Assembly (NCBI GenBank): GCA_038380795.1
Contig: CM076261.1
Span: 14,867,226-14,931,225, forward strand
DNA length: 64,000 nt
From: Pyrocephalus nanus
Lineage: Eukaryota; Chordata; Aves; Passeriformes; Tyrannidae
Direction: 5' to 3'
Shown here one piece after another: positions 28,301-55,200 of this stretch. Positions within the stretch are counted from its first letter, which is position 1. Each line of letters starts with the position of its first letter. The notes beneath the pieces were generated by a model. The model saw only the letters and a program-made list of their open reading frames with translations, ran no database searches and was not told the origin of the DNA. Both the position numbers and the translations under genes were made by a program.

Positions 28301-30228
28301 TTCCACTCACTGGTCAAGGTGTATACCAAAGCCAGCCAGAGCTGGCTGCATCAGTGATATGCAATCTCATAGCCCAGCCAAGTACAAATAACCCATTTGT
28401 GTTGCTCTTGGGAGGTTTTTGAGGATTATTCTCTGTATCCTGAAAAGAAATGAAACCTAATGTCCTGGGAAAGTCTGGTGTGCAGGAACGATGTCCCTGC
28501 CAGGTGGAGGTGGCTGCAGCCAGGCCCTGAGGGGGTTAGAGAAATCTGTCAAAGGCAGCTTCCCTTCCTAACTCCTGCCAAGGAGAAGGACCTTCTGAGA
28601 AGAGTGACAATTCCACCAGTACTTGACTGCCACCAGTTTATATTTCACTACATTTTTTCCACCTGTTTTAAAAGTGGAACCTCTCATCCAACAGAAATTT
28701 ATCCTGTCTCAAATGTAAACATGAAAATGGGAGGGAGAGCCCTGCCATGGTGGAGCACAACACCTTGATCACACTAGTAGGCTCTGTAGCGTCATTTGCA
28801 GAGTTTGAGATCTCTGTGCCTTCCCCTCCCAGGGGACCCCATGGATTTGCACATATAAGATAAAGGAGACTTATGTATCCTTGCATCTCACAAGTGGGGA
28901 TTTTGTTGTGAGGGAGTCACAAGAACACAAACATAACCTGATAGTAACATTATGACAGGACTGGGAGATAAAAGGTTAGCTCAAGGCAGCATCATCAGCA
29001 TAACTGCATGTACATAATTCCTGACAGGCACTAGCTCTTGCTTGTAGTTAGAAATCACAACTTGTGAAGTCTGAAGTTTTCCCAGATGATCTGTGCCACA
29101 TCTTCACTCTTCCTTTCTATCAGAAAGCCTGTAACAGATGTCTAACCTGATTTTTAACTTGCTACAATTTAAGCTCATTGCTGGTCACATCCACCAAGGA
29201 AATCTGGACAGGGGAGTTCTCTCTTATTCTCTTTTTATCATCCTTTTTCTGTTTGTGAAGAGAGTTACTGTACTTATCTTCAGTCTCTTCTTCCTCAGAC
29301 TGAATGCTACTTTATTCAATCGTGCATCATAAATCATGTTTTCATAAAGAGGCTTATATTTTTTACTTTTTTTTTCTATTTCTCCTTCACATCTTTTTCT
29401 TTATCTTCTGTCTACCTGATACTTGATCTGTACCCAACCCTTTACCATAATTTATTTAATTTATCTTAATTATCTTCTCTGTCAATTTAGTGACTTTGTA
29501 ACAGGGCTAGTTCTGGAGTTCACATTTCTTCTTATTCTGCTTTGCCTTCCTGCTTTTGCAAAGGATGATCTTAAAGTATTGAAACATTCTCTGCCTGTTT
29601 AGAGAAGTGTGGACTGAGCACAGCTTTACCAGTCAGGAGCTCCTAAGCTGTAGCTCTGGCTTAACTGTCCAGCCCTAGGCAAGGCAGCTGACCTTGCTCT
29701 TGCTATGAGCTTCTTAAGGACTTGCACAATTTTTAAAAATATGGTAGTTTATTGCAAGAAATATAAAACAGACCTGGAACTAGTCTGAAAATTTGAGCTA
29801 GTTTTTAACAGGTCAAGGTCTCCTAAGCAGCTCCCATTTTTCTGGTCAGAGGCAGTCTTTAACATCACTTTAAAGAACCACTCCAGAAACAGAAAGCTTA
29901 TGTATAATTAGTTCTCACAGGCTTCACGGCTGTCACAAGGCTGAGGGATATAAAGATGAAACAGATTAAGTGTTGTTACGTGTCTCACATCCAAAAACCT
30001 GTATTGTCAGCCTTAACATTGAAGAGTCCCTCTGAGCCAAGGGATGTCATAGGCAGCTGGGTTTTCTGTTTGTGGGATTTTTAATGTCCTCATGCAGCTC
30101 ATGGATACATTGCCCAGTACTGGGCCTAAGTACATGCAGCAGCTTCTGAACCTGTGTGTCAGATTCTCCACCGCCAGCTGTGCACATTTAAAAGGCAAAG
30201 TCAATGATTTTAAGTTAATCTAAGGATC

Positions 30229-30234
30229 TTTATT
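30229..30234 (-). promoter_or_regulatory. DIPK1C: Candidate DIPK1C polyadenylation signal AATAAA
   Basis: TTTATT on the plus strand reads AATAAA on the gene strand, about 930 bases after the stop codon. It is the first canonical hexamer downstream of the gene. Confidence 0.45.
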
Positions 30235-31163
30235 TAGGTAACTCATTGCAAGATAATGAATTCATACAAAAAATTTCCTTTTGTTCATTAAAAAAATACT
30301 GTGGAAGACAACTCTGGGTCTGGATATTGTTCTGTTCAGTGCAAAGGACAGATTGTTGACATTCCTGGGTAATTCTGCTCTCTGGCAAAGGAGTGCTTCT
30401 TATCAAGTGCTCTGATGTACAAGTGCCTGAGGGCTTGTTCACATGGGAAAATCCAGTGGCATTATTCATACCTCTGTGCTGCAGAATATGAGTACCCACA
30501 TGGGAACTCAGCAAGGGTATAATTATTTTGCTCTAGAAAAGCCTGAAGTAGCTTTATGTAATTTCTCCCCTGAAAGTTAGCCATGGCACAGGTAATGCAA
30601 TGCCCCAGAGAAAATACATTTGGGGACATCAGAAAGGACTGCTTTGTTCAAAAGCAACTCTTTACTTATGTGACAACACATTTGCCTATTTGAGATCTCT
30701 TTTTTTATCATACAGAGCACTCTGTCCCTGTTTTAAAAAAACCCGTCATTCTACAGAGAAATTTAAACAACCACCATGCATGTATTATCCACACCCACCC
30801 ACCCACTCTTTTAGTTATCAATAGTAGTTTTGCTGCACTTACTTAAACTTTTCTTCTGTAAATGCATCCTCACTCTGAGCACCGCTCTCAGACAGATGCA
30901 GTGTCTACAGCTCTTGGTAAGTGAACAGTGTGCTGAATTCTGATGAAGAGGGATAGTGCTAGCTCAGGAAAATAATCAAGAACAGAATCCAGGTAATGTA
31001 AAACAATTTCACACTTGATAGAATATTAACAGGGTGTACTGCACCTGCAGCCATGAATTTCATTTGCATAGCAGAAAAGCAGTCTCTGTGCTGTAAATGT
31101 ACAGTGGGTAGGAGGGATGGCAGAGAGACTGGCATGTGGCCTTTGCAGTCCCGCCTTTTGTGT
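30229..31163 (-). other. DIPK1C: Probable DIPK1C 3' UTR
   Basis: This runs from the stop codon to the first canonical AATAAA on the minus strand (30234-30229). I saw no earlier AATAAA or ATTAAA in between. True cleavage would lie some 10-30 bases further, near 30200-30220. The extent is inferred from signal position only. Confidence 0.45.
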
Positions 31164-42890
<11,727 letters not shown>

Positions 42891-45800
42891 CGTCTCGCCG
42901 GGACCGGGCTAGCGCGGCCGCTTCAGCTGCTGCGGCTCCGAGCGGGCGGCGGCGTTGGGGGCCGGGGGCTCCGCGCTGCGCCCCCCGCACGCCCGTCCCG
43001 CTGCCCGCCCGCACCCATCGCCCAGCGCCCCCCGCACCGCCGCCGGGATGCGCGGCCCCGCTCCCGCCGGCCCCGCTCCCGCCCCCTCCCTGGACCAGGG
43101 CTGCCCTGGTGGATCCCGGAGCGCCCCTTCTGAATTTAAGCCACGTAGTTCCGCCGGCTTTTGTCTGCGCTCCCCTGTGCCAAGCGGCCCCTGCAGCCAC
43201 TTGGCGGCTGCTGCCCGCGCCCCCCGCCTCTCCTCTCCGAGTTTCTCACCCGAGAATAAAAGGGGTTTGACGGGTGATGGATGCTGCTGTGGGAACTCGT
43301 TCCCATCCAGGAGGCTGCCCGACGCTTTGAAAGAGGCAGCCTGGAGACGGACGGGTCCCTCTTGTGAAAGCTTCGCCTCCCTACAAATGGGGAAAGAAAA
43401 AGTTGTTCATTCTAGAGTAATTTCTCCAGTTTTATCCTCCCGGAGCTAATGGAGGAAGAGAGAGAAGGGTCTCAGGTGCCCACACAGTAACGCAGCCCCC
43501 CGCACCTCCACGATTCCCCCAAAGCTGCCACAGCTTTTCCTGCCCGCCCCGTGTCCCGGCCGTGGGTGCAGGCTGGCCCCTGCCCATCACACCCGTGTCC
43601 CGGCCACCTCGGCGGCCGGCGGGGAATGCCAGCGGAGCGGCCCCGCAGAATGCTTCGCCAAAAGAGGGCAGGGTGTACTTGGTCCAAGGGTGTTGTAGCG
43701 ATAGATTGTCTCCCTACCATCTGGCAGAGAGAGTACCTGTGACTCTGTTTAAGGAGGGGTCAGCACCATGCAACAGCCCCTAATATATTTGACTTCGTTA
43801 AGGTTTCTAAGGGGTCAAAGACCCAGATGTTTACTCCTGTGCAGCAAGCAAGATCTCGACGTTCTTTCCTCACTCCAGGCGCAGATGTTCACTGTCTCTG
43901 TATAGACCACCACATTCTTTTTTTCACCCTTGACTGCCACCCTTGACAGCACGTCACCATCACCGTTTTCAGTGCAAAAATTAATATACTTAAGAACAGC
44001 CCAAAGTAATAAGGGTATCTGCTTCAAGTTTACTGTCAGACACGATGAAAAAGGAACATGTTCATTTTTCTTTCCCTTCATGAATGGTTACCTCAGGCTA
44101 CTTGCAATCCCATAGCTGAAAGATGAATTGCAGTTAATGAAAACACTCTGAAGATAAATTATTTATCCCAAATTAGTAAGAATAGCAGAATATGGCCCAT
44201 GAATGGAGTAATGCATAATAATTCAATATACTTTTTTTAATCACTAAGTTGCTCCGGTGCACATTTTCTTAGTAAACTAATGTTAAAAAGCGAAAGTTCA
44301 CTGTTGGAGAGCTAGGTTTAGGGCTATATATTCTGTGTCATCATGTCCAGCTTAATATCTCCCTGAAAAGTCATTAAAAAGAAATTTTAATTGACGTGAT
44401 CTAATTTTATCTCTCAGATCAGTGAGAGGAAGAGCACAGGTGCATCAAACTTGCTATTCTTCACACCTTTCACATGGTCAGTGCAGTTCTCATCCACCAT
44501 GCAGAGGAGGGGTTGAAGTACAGCTTTCAAAGTAGGTGGCAGACTGTGGCAGAAAAGAAAATGGAAAGATAAAAGTACTGCTGAAAATACGCAGCTTTCT
44601 AGAGACTGGCAATGGGGAGGGAGATGCAAGGAGAGCAAAACTACTTTGATCTCCAAAGAGAATCAGAAACAGAATCATTATCGCAAGCCATATCTTCTAT
44701 CCTTAGTCTGTTTTGCTCCATCTCTCCACCATCTCAATTCTTCACCTGCAGAGGCTGCCTTTGGCCATCCTTTTCAAAGGCCTTTCCATCCTTGATCCTT
44801 TTACTGAGAGGCTTCTTTTTGAGGCACTGGCAATACAGCCTGTTTCTTGAGAATGTGTCAAGCAGCAAAGACCAACTAGGCAGCTAGAAACTGAAAACTT
44901 TTAATCTTATTTCTCAGTTTGATACAAAATGCTCTTAGAAGCTGTCTCTGAGCAGTTTGGGGTACTCATTTGGAAATTCCTAGGACAATAAGTTGGGAAG
45001 GGCAAGAGGGAGAGTTGCTTAACCATTCCTCTGCAGGGATACCAGCTAAGCTTGAATATAGCCAACCTTCACCAGTGACTGCTGCCACCTAGGATGGAAT
45101 ATTGCAGATCTGCCATACTAATACCTGGAACAATCCTGAGATGTGTCCCACATATAACAGGGATGCACCAGAGTGTCTCCCTACTGCTTGGTCCAAAGCT
45201 GCCTGGGTAATAGTGTAGGCACTACCAAACCCACCTCTGTTTTAAAGTGTGGATCTTGACTTCTCTGTGTGTCAGCACTCCCCAAAAGATATGACGTATT
45301 TTTATTTCATGTTCGTGAAATTCTGTATATGTGCTATTAGTGTTTCAACAATCGTTCTGAAAACAGATCTTAATCGCTTCTGGCTTTAAGCTAGGAAAAA
45401 AATATAGATAATTCAGGCCTGGTTAGGTGTCATAGCTGAGCTGCTCTAATTTCTGCTGAAAAAAAACAAGCATGTTCCTTCCTCCTCCACTGCCACCTCC
45501 CTGTTTTCCTCTTTGTCTTGCCTGCCTAGTCCAGCCCCTTCCACCAGTGAAAGATATTCCTTGCTTCCTGGTGAGCTTTCTCAACTCACCAACAGGTCAG
45601 AGAAATGTAACGGTGTTTCTTGCTGAGATTATTTCCAGAGAGGTCAGCAGGCTCTGGGGATGCTGCCAGGCATGCTGGCACAGCTGGTGCAGGGAGGCAC
45701 ATTGCAGGGACAGGCACTCTGGGATGCTGGAGGCAGAACTGTTCCACTGGCTCAGCTGTATCAAATGTCTGCCCCTTAAGGAGGGGCATATTATGAGTAA

Positions 45801-48800
45801 GGTGATAGAAATGGAAATGGTTGTGTAAAGGGGCAGTTCTGTCCCTGTTTTCCCCCCAGCCATGTGCTGCCACTGCTCCCTAGGCAGTTCGATCAGGAAT
45901 CAGCAGGCAGCATTGGTAGGTTTTTGATTGCACTTTTCATTTTCTCCCAGGATACCAGCTAAAATTCACTCAATTCAGAGGTCTATAAGGAGCCCACATC
46001 CTCCTCTTTGGTTTGGTAACAGCTGCTACACACAGCAAGAGCAGTTCTACCTGTAAAATACAGTTGTCTGCTGCTTTGAAATTATGGAATGTGAAGAAAT
46101 AGACTAAGAAAATAATAATAGGTTTTAATGTAGTTTTATTACAGTTTTTAATTAAAAAATAAAAGTAAAAGATGAAGGGAACCTAATGAAGCAAATGCCA
46201 GTTGCATGATATTCATACTAGATAGTATACCAGCTTCATTGTACAGTAAATCCCACAGGATATAGCATTAAGAGGAGGGAAAGGGCCATATCTAGGTGTT
46301 CAGCCTCTGAACTTTCAAATATCTCACTGACTTCTATTAAAGTGAAAAGTTGGACAAGTCTGGTAAACATATATTTGTGAGTGCACACAAACCTTCTTGT
46401 AGCAGGTGCACAGAGACCTTTAGAACAGATGAAGAAGTGATCCAGAAAGGTTGGATTTAATAACAGGTAAAAGCCTAGGGGCTTCAGGATCAGGTGGTTT
46501 ACCCTTTGGTAACAATTTATTGCTAGCTGCAAAATTCAAGTGTAGTTTTAGGTTTCCCTAAAATTCAAGGTTCTTAAGACTAACGGAGTTAATTGCAATC
46601 CATCCTCTGTAAAATATGTATGAGTGTCTCTCTGTGCCATAGACATTTTCCTTTGAAAAAGGAAAAATGGCCTCTCTCAAAAAAAGAGAAACTTTCCTTC
46701 CTGTATGCATTAAAATTTGACTGTTTCACATTGCAATCCTGTGTTCCTAAAGGAAACTATACTCCTATTCTTATTTTAACTGAGAATTAAACTTGATGGA
46801 AATAAATCAGTAGATTTTTAATTAAGGCAAGCAATGTTAAGGACAGTAAAAATAATCAGGACTAACTGTATTAGTTCCTACACAATTAATCTTTGAATTA
46901 CTGGTTAGAGCACAATGCCAGCATCAGGTTGGTCTCCTCTTCATCACTGTGCTGGGCACATCACAAAATTGTGCATCATTAGCAGTGGTTCAGAGGTGGA
47001 ATAACCACAGGGTTCTGTGACCAGGAGTGAGATGCCCCTGTCCACACCCACAGGTGAAGGGTCTGGCATGATGTCTGCCTGTGCTGTCTGCCTATGCGTG
47101 GGCTCAGCAGCTCCTCAGACAAAGGCCATGAGGAGTCCTTAGTCCAAGGAGCTGCTGAACTCACACATTTCTCATCACCTGCAGACACAAACTGCATTGC
47201 AGGCTCAAGTTGTATTAGGCTGTTAGACCTTGTTTTCCTAATTACCTAATTCTTCATGAGAGTTTAAAAGAAACAAAGCAAATCAGTCATTAAGAACTAC
47301 CTTGGCACTCAAGTTAATGAAATGTAAAACTGGTTCATTAGGAGTTATTGTTCTGTTTGATTGATTTTATCACCTGCTGTCATTAGCACTAGGTTGTCTA
47401 TGGAAATAGAGCATGTGTCTGCCAATCTTTCACATGGCCCATATGAACCTACTGTTTTCCTGCTAGGAGCTCAAAAAACTTCTGCATGCTGTTCAGATCT
47501 ACCTATTTTAACAGACAAATTTTTCTTTCTGATTCCCTTTGGCCAAGATGAGCAACTGAAAAACATCACAAGGTTAGACATAGGTTTGAACATGAGTCTA
47601 TGTCCTTTAGGCAGTGAAATTTCCCTGCAGAGTACTGAGTCTACCAGAGGAATTGAAATGTATTTTCTCATTTATGCCATTAATCAAAAAGAATATGTTG
47701 CAAACTACTCACAGAAGTTTTATGGTATCAGAGAGCAGTGAGTTTATTGGGTCACACTGTGAACCAGAAGCAGAAAAAGGGCACAGTATAAAATGCAGAG
47801 TATAGCTTTGTGGACAAGGGAAAAGCCTGGGGTAATTCACCGACTTAAACAAGGCAAAGTGTTTGGAGAGAAAAGGCTTTCCCATGTATATATAGAATAA
47901 AGAATTTGTAATATGCTTTGTCCTCTTCGCTTTTTTCTTTCATCAGATATTTCTTGGCCATAATTGCCTAGGAAAGCTAAAGGTATTTATTTTCTCCTTC
48001 CCTTTTACAGCTTTCTAGATTCCAAATGGCACGTTTTAATTGTCCTGCTCTTTTCATATATCCCCTTCCAATTAATCTCTCTATTAACCTCATGCCAATT
48101 TTTCCCTCTCATTTGGAAACAGTATTGCCTGAAGAAGCCAGAAAGATACCCTGGCAATCACCGTGGCAGATTGTGGTTCACTGGTAATTCTTCAAATGAG
48201 GTGGAACAATAAAGATGTAAAATATCTTCTGGAATTTTTGTACAAATGTCACAAATAACGCCTGACACAGTATTGCCTATTGGTTCTCTGCTACGTTTTT
48301 TGCCTATTTATGCTACCAGTCACCAAAAGGAAAACAAGCTGTAAGATGAAGTTGGAATCAGTGACTTGAGAACAATTTTCCTAGTCTTAAGAACGTGCTC
48401 TCCACAGGGATTTACTGCTGTGTGGCATGTTGTATGTCTGTCCATGGTGAAAGGGAGAACAAAGAAGGGAAAATGCTGACATTCTTTTCCAGGCTTTCTA
48501 TACGCAGTTTCTAGTCTTTGCACCAAGTTCAAGCCAAGTGATCTCATTATGCCAGTACTGAATCTGGCTCTTTGTAGCCTCCCTTTATGAGTCTCTGAAG
48601 CAATTCCAGAAATGCTTAGAAGTTGCAGTAGGGTTATGTAGAAAGAAAAAAAAACCCACCATCTAATAAGCTAATTTCCTGTAGCTTAGTGCTGTTATTT
48701 ACATGAACAATCTGAAGTAATTTAAATGGGAGAATATTTTACATCATATACAGATGGCATTCACAGGGCTGTGATCATTTAGATATGTGGCAGCTCAAAG

Positions 48801-50119
48801 TGTCATCTTTTCTAGTCAGATGACCCAATTTATATATTCCAGTGCATTAAGAAGATATTTCTACAGCTGATACTGCCAGAAGAGTTACCATGTTGTCAAA
48901 TAGATTAAAATCAGACCAGGTCTATGGTTGCATACTCTGAAATGAGTTTATGTTTGGAATTTGCACTAGGCAGATTTTAAATTTGTTTCTACAGGCAAGA
49001 GTGACTCAAGATATTCAAAGTCCACTTGCTCGATTCCTGTTATGCCACAGATTTTAAAAGGCAGCCCAGTTGTTTCCAGAGGTCTGCATGCTCTCTGTTG
49101 CCAGAAGAGAAATGGAAAGCAAATAACTGATTCTCGGAGATTAAAAAAAGCATCTTCCTTGTAGGCACAAGTAACCGCCAAGTGGACACTTAGGATATTG
49201 CACATGAAAGGTTTTGTAAACTGTAAACTGACTTTCCAGGGAGAATCTGTGCTGCTTTTCTCCGCTCACATAAGAAAAAACGGATGAATGGCATTTTTGT
49301 AATTGTTTTGCTTTATTCTTTTGGTTCAAGGGCTGCATACCACAGTAGTCTATGTGTGAAAATCAAATTAAATGCAGCCACCATATATGACGGATCTCAG
49401 TGCCTTTACACATGGGTATGCTCATTTCTTGATTTCTCTTCTAAAAATCCAAATCTGAAGAAGAAAAAAATGAGGATTCAGGAAGATCATGGATAACTTT
49501 TAGTATCTGTTTCGTAAAACTTAATTACTTTCAGTTATTTCCTTGAAGCTGTTCTCTGCAGTTTCTTTGCAAATGATGAATGGTTGGGCATGGAGCAACC
49601 TGCAAAGTGATCCATTAGTGAAATTCAATTTTCTATCAGACTTTGCAAGTAATTAGCTTTTCGTTAGGTAATGTGTTGTTAGTTTGCATGCATCCAATGT
49701 TGTCTGACATTTTTTCAGGGAAGAGCAGACTATTCAGTTTCTGTACTGCTTGCAATGAACAGCTCCTAATTATCCCAAGGTTAAGCATTCATTAGTGCAA
49801 GTGTCTCTCCCGTGTTACTCCTCAGACAAGAAATCTGAGTGTGAGATCCTGCCCAGCTGCCTGAGCAGCAGCAGTGACACTGCTGGATGATGTTCTCCCT
49901 GTTACATGCAAGCATCCTCCAAAAACCTGAGTGGTTCTGGTGGCCAGGCCTGGTTCTGAGGGGTCATTGCTACATAAGCATAAATACCCAGTATAATAAT
50001 CAAGGAGTGCCATGGTCCTGCCTCCTGCTTTGAAGAGTTGTTGGTGGCTGAGAAGCTTCAGAAATGGATTTCCATAGCTTTAGGCAAAATCTTTGTACAC
50101 TACTTGCAGTGCACTTCTT

Positions 50120-50209
50120 CACACACACACACACACACACACAAAAAACACCAAAAAACCCCCCCACAAACAAACAAAAACAAACTAACAAAAAAACCAA
50201 ACTAAAAAC
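50120..50209. repeat. (CA)n microsatellite and A/C-rich low-complexity tract
   Basis: About 11 CA units at 50120-50142 are followed by an A/C-only-like stretch of CAAA, CCAAAAAA and C7 units to about 50209. The composition is almost free of G and T on the plus strand. Confidence 0.9.
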
Positions 50210-52217
50210 CAGAGAGAAGTCTTTCCTTCTCATTAAAGCCAAGCTGATGTGTATGGTTTACCCAGTAGATGGGTCTTTCAGGAGATGCAACATTCCTCTA
50301 AGTCTCTTCCTATGCTATTTTAAAATCTGGCATTGAGGCAGCTCTTCGTATCAAAGCTCATTGGGTTTTCTGAGTTGTCTTTTGATGAGAAACTAAATTG
50401 AATGGGAGATGATTTATAAAGCAATAATGTATCTTTTGAACAAACTTCATTTGTTACAGGCAGGAGCCAGTACCCACTGCACTTAGTGGGAGTCATTCCA
50501 TGGTTTTCAGTTGGTTTTGGGTTTTAAGGATGTGTGATTATAAAAGTCACCACTTAGTTAGCCAGTTGTCCCTACCTAGACTGGTGCAATGAATAACCAA
50601 AATTTTGTCCTTTTTCTTAAAAGCAGAACTTCATGCTCCAGAACTTCTTATAATTAAATTGGCATTAATTTTCTTATTTTTTCCTGAAGGGACATGTTGT
50701 CATCCTTTTCCTATCTTCTGTTTTCTGCTATTTTTCTTTAGTACAATCCCATTTTCTCCCCTACTTATGTTTCTGTTCTCTTTATTTTTCAGTGATTTAC
50801 CTTTTCTGTTCTTCATAGCCCTTAGTTATCTACCATAACAGCCTCTGTCAGTCACCTCTCTTCTCAGAAGACTTTGTGTGTTGTAGAATATGTTGTAGAA
50901 GGAGTCCCTCTCCCACATCTCTAACAAGAAGTTTCTTCTGAAAAAAAAATATAAAAAAAAGGACTTAATTCTGATCTACTATCAGTGGAGTAGCTTTTGA
51001 TTTACGCTAATGTGTCTAAAAGGAGGAATACACAGAGATGGCATTATTAGACAACACTTAATATTTCCTGGTTTTGCAGCTCTCTGCATGTAAAAAGATT
51101 GTGCTTTTAGTTCATGCTGTACAGATGCATAGACATATGTTCTTAGCAAAAGAATTCATAGCAAGTCTCCAAAAAGGAAAAACAGGGATTGCACTATTCT
51201 GGATGTTATTCTTAGTCTGGGAAGAGAGGAGATCCACAAAGGGAGGGAGAATGGAACCACGGTGAAATCACAACAGACACATAAAAGTAGTCCTGCAGAG
51301 CTGCATCTCTGGAGTAAAATTCCAGCTGGGGAAGCATTTAGGCTCCATTTTATGGAGGAGAGCATGCAGTGCTGGCCAAGTAATTTTAATATTTCTCTTT
51401 CACTTTGGCAAATCAACAACTTACAAAAGACTGAAATACAGTCTCCCAACACTCCAAAATACATTCAAGAAGAAATTGAGAATGACATCTCCTCACACAT
51501 ATGGCACATTCCATGGGCTTTCAGCATGAATAAACTGGGCATGGTGTTGAGATGAAACACTGGGATGAAATACAGGGTAGTTTAGATTAAGGAAAAAAAA
51601 AGGCTCTGTGGTAATTCCAAAGAAAAGTGTTGGACTGAAGCATTTTCCAAGGGCTGTGGTTCTCATTTGCAGTCAGACCACAACTAGCTGAGCTATTGAC
51701 CCTTTTCTTGCCCGTCCATTATATGTGTCCTCCTACATGACACACATCCCACCGTTCCCATTTGAGCCGTTGACTTGTTATATTAATGCAAAGTACCAGG
51801 ACAGGCAGAAGCAGAGTGCTTTAGTGACTCAGGCAGAGGAACAGATGATGAACAAAGGGATGTAGGTGCATTTTTTACTCCTTTCAGAGCACTGGCACAG
51901 CTGGACCAACACTTCAGCAAATAAGGAATCATTTGGCATGCCCACTCAATGACTTTCTAGGACACGTTAGCTCTGCAGTTTGCATGCCAGTCCTCCAAGG
52001 TGCTCCAAGGGACAGAAAAATTTACTAACAGCCTTTGACACCATTCTTTCATCTGTGCCTCAGAATCAGAAGTGGGAGCAGTACCTGCCCTCTCTGAGCA
52101 CAAGATCCCCAAAGTAGAAAGACTGCCTGTTCCTGGGCAATGTTAGTGGAACTGGGAGAATGCTGCCAAAAGCACATTGATATTTGGGCAATTTGCACAT
52201 TGAATTTAGAAGAGAGG

Positions 52218-52259
52218 TTTCTTTTCTTTCTTTTTTTTTTTTTTCCCTTTTTTCTTTTT
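52218..52259. repeat. 42-nt pure pyrimidine tract
   Basis: All 42 bases are T or C, with a T14 core and TTTTCTTTC flanks. Such mirror-like pyrimidine tracts can form triplex DNA. There is no acceptor AG with an open exon behind it that I can support. Confidence 0.85.
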
Positions 52260-55200
52260 GCTGGCGCTCTGCCTCTCTCTCTAATTTGAGGCAGCCTCTA
52301 GACAGCTTAGTCAGTCTTCAGGTTTATTTTTAAGTTCTTGACAAGTGACATTGCCAACATGTCACTGTTGCATCCTGACAGGGGGACAGGGAAAACACAG
52401 GTTGCAATACAGTGTACAAACTCAGCAAAATATCACTTATGGGGAAGGGCAAAACCACCTTACGTAAAGTCAGGAGAAAAGGAGCAAAGAGCTATCAAGC
52501 AGTGCACAGCAAGACCCTTGTATTCTACTTTTCCCTGTCAAGGTTTGCAGATAAATCTAGTGCCTAAGATGAGAGACTTCAATACCTACGGTGTCCTGAA
52601 CTGGCTTAGTTAAGCAAGGATCAGAGTAATACAGGATATTTTGGTACTTTCTGAAGATAGTGAAGGATATGAAGTTTGTTGCAACAAACTTCCGAGTACA
52701 TTTTTAACAGCAAAGTTACAACCTTATTGATACACGGGCTACCAGAGTTGAAGAAAAATTTGGTGCATTAACTGCTGAGCCAGGAGGCTGAAGGACAGGA
52801 AGAGGTTCACAGGGATTGGTGAGGAAGGAGACAAACCCTGAGCATTCTGGGCATCCTGATCATCCAGTCCTCCACTGAAGGGCACAGAGAAGAGCTCCTC
52901 AAGCTTGTGGCAACCAAGACAGAAAGTCAACCTAGCACAGCAGCACAGAGCCACCCTGTGCAGAGGCAGGCACATCTGTCTGCTTCATGGCATTATGGGG
53001 GTTCATGGGAGATCAGTGCAGCAACTCTTCTGAGTTGGACTGGATGGATCCACATGGAAATAGGTGCCCTGGGAATGCAAACCCTCTATTTGTCAGGTTC
53101 AGTATAGTGAGATGAGACTGGAGGTGATGAAAGGAGCAGCCAGTAAATGGTGGGACATAGGGATGGAAGGAGCAGAGAGTGGGAAAAGAGTTCTTTAGTA
53201 TTTATTGTTACTTGGGCTGCTGAGCCACACAGGCTCCATTTCATAGTAGTCCCCATTGTGCAAGGATGGGAAGAAGGATCACAGGACCATGACTCTAGGC
53301 TTTGATTCAGTTCTTGTCTCAGTTGCAGAATTCCTCTGTTTCAACATTTATATTTATCACAGCAAAATCTTGGTATATAATTCAGTGAAGTGTCATGGAG
53401 CACTTCAACAGGATTCTGACCAGGGACTTGGACATACGGGCACCCCACACTGGGCTATGTCATGTAAACATCAACATTTTCTACGCAGGTTGAGTAATCT
53501 CCCCTGTATTTTAATTACCTATTATAAAAAGTAAACGGTATTTATTTTGTTGGAAGAAGCTTGTGAGGCTCAAACTCCTTAATTATTACATGGGCACACA
53601 TGTATATATTGATTAGGAAGGCTATGAACATACCTAAATATTCAGCACTCTACAATTACAGTATATCACGTAAGCAACCCTGCTTTTCTGGAGCCCAGGG
53701 CAAGGTTACTTCTGGAGCCATAGTACTGACTGGGAAAGAGGGACAGTAAATGATATTTAGATTTGTTTTAGTTTAGTGTTATTCGTCTAAATGAGTTTGG
53801 ACTTTAGGGCCACTTGGATTTGAAAAGCCAGGGGTAATAGGTGAGGCTTACATTGCTGGAATGTCAATGGCAAGGCAATTTTCAGGTCCAAGCAGGTCTG
53901 TTCCCCTTTAGTCAACAAAATCAAACCCAGCAGAAGTGGATGTATTAAGGTAAACAATGTCAATGGAGTCAAAATGTCCACATAGGTGCATGTCCCTGGG
54001 TGTGATTTAAATAGGACACACTTAAGTTTAGAAGGGATTAAAGCAAACAGTGGGGAATTCTTTAAACATCAGTTACAACCTACCTATGCTATTGCTTTAA
54101 ATTTACTGTCATGAGTCCAAAAACTATTGTTTGCAGGAAAGCAAATAAATCCAACAAAGCTGCACTGTTCTGCACATCCATATCCACAATCTTTCTTATC
54201 AGTCTAGTAGACTGCCTAATACAGTGTGAGTGCCTAATGTGTAGAAAGTTAGGCTTGTGACTCACCTAACTAGAAACATGCAAAATAAAGAGGAAAAGGG
54301 AAGATGGAGCAGGAAGTAGCAAGATACAACAAAGAGGCAGAAGACAACCAATTTCAGTTTTTTATGTTTGGCTTTTTTTTTTTTCTCTTTTCCCCTCGGA
54401 AGTGCAGTAAAGTAACTGTTGTGTACTTGTGTCACTTGGCAGAAAAGACAAAAAAATTGAGCAATGTGAAATTTGTAGGTGCCATACACCTGCAAATAGG
54501 GACACAACCACCATTTGAAATTAATTTCAAAAGAAGTGAGGGTGAGATTTTGCATGTTTACTGTATCATCCATAGCAACTTTCTGTCTGTGGAATTTTTT
54601 CAGAAAGGTTGGTCACAGTTATTAATGGTATCTCTGCTAGCCTCTCACATCCCCATGGCTCTCAGTCCACAGTAATCTAAAAAGCTGATTCACACAGTTG
54701 ACCTCTCCCAAACCAGTGCTTAGGTTTCAGGTTCCTCACCTATTCAGCTGCTTTTGCTTCAGCTGACTCATACATGCTACACCTCTGTGATTAAAAGCAA
54801 TGGCTCAAGTACCTACAAATTATTTCTTTAGAACAAAACTATATCAAAGATAGCATATTAAAAAAAGTAATAGAGCAGTTTAGATGTTTAGACATTTCTG
54901 CCTGGAGTGGAGAAGGCTGAGCATCCTTATATTTTCTTTGTAAGGTACGTTGCTTTGTCATCCCCTATTGCTAAACCACTTCTGATGAATGTATCTTTTC
55001 CTACCTTTCCTTTCTCTGCTGTTCCCAAAGGATTTTTATGTATGCATATATTCTTTTCACCTCCAAATTAACAGCCTTGTAAAACAAATCTGTGTTTCCA
55101 TAAAGACAATTTACAAGGCCCTCAAAGCTGATAATTGGGCCTGTTATCTTTCAAAAAAAGTTGTTGTTGTTTTCCCTCGGGTAAGTTACTGTGTGGTTTC

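Larger units (their letters stand above)
21956..30228. other. Gene-free intergenic DNA beyond the DIPK1C 3' end
   Basis: No supported exon. Frames of up to 118 codons (for example 23069-23425) occur but have overlapping frames on the other strand and no recognisable family. A perfect hairpin at 22462-22493 and a T24 run at 25341-25364 are listed separately. Confidence 0.7.

Noticed and set aside
47361..47741. A 126-codon plus-strand frame in the intergenic space
   Set aside because: No family resemblance, no promoter or polyadenylation context, and the length is within chance for a window of this size.
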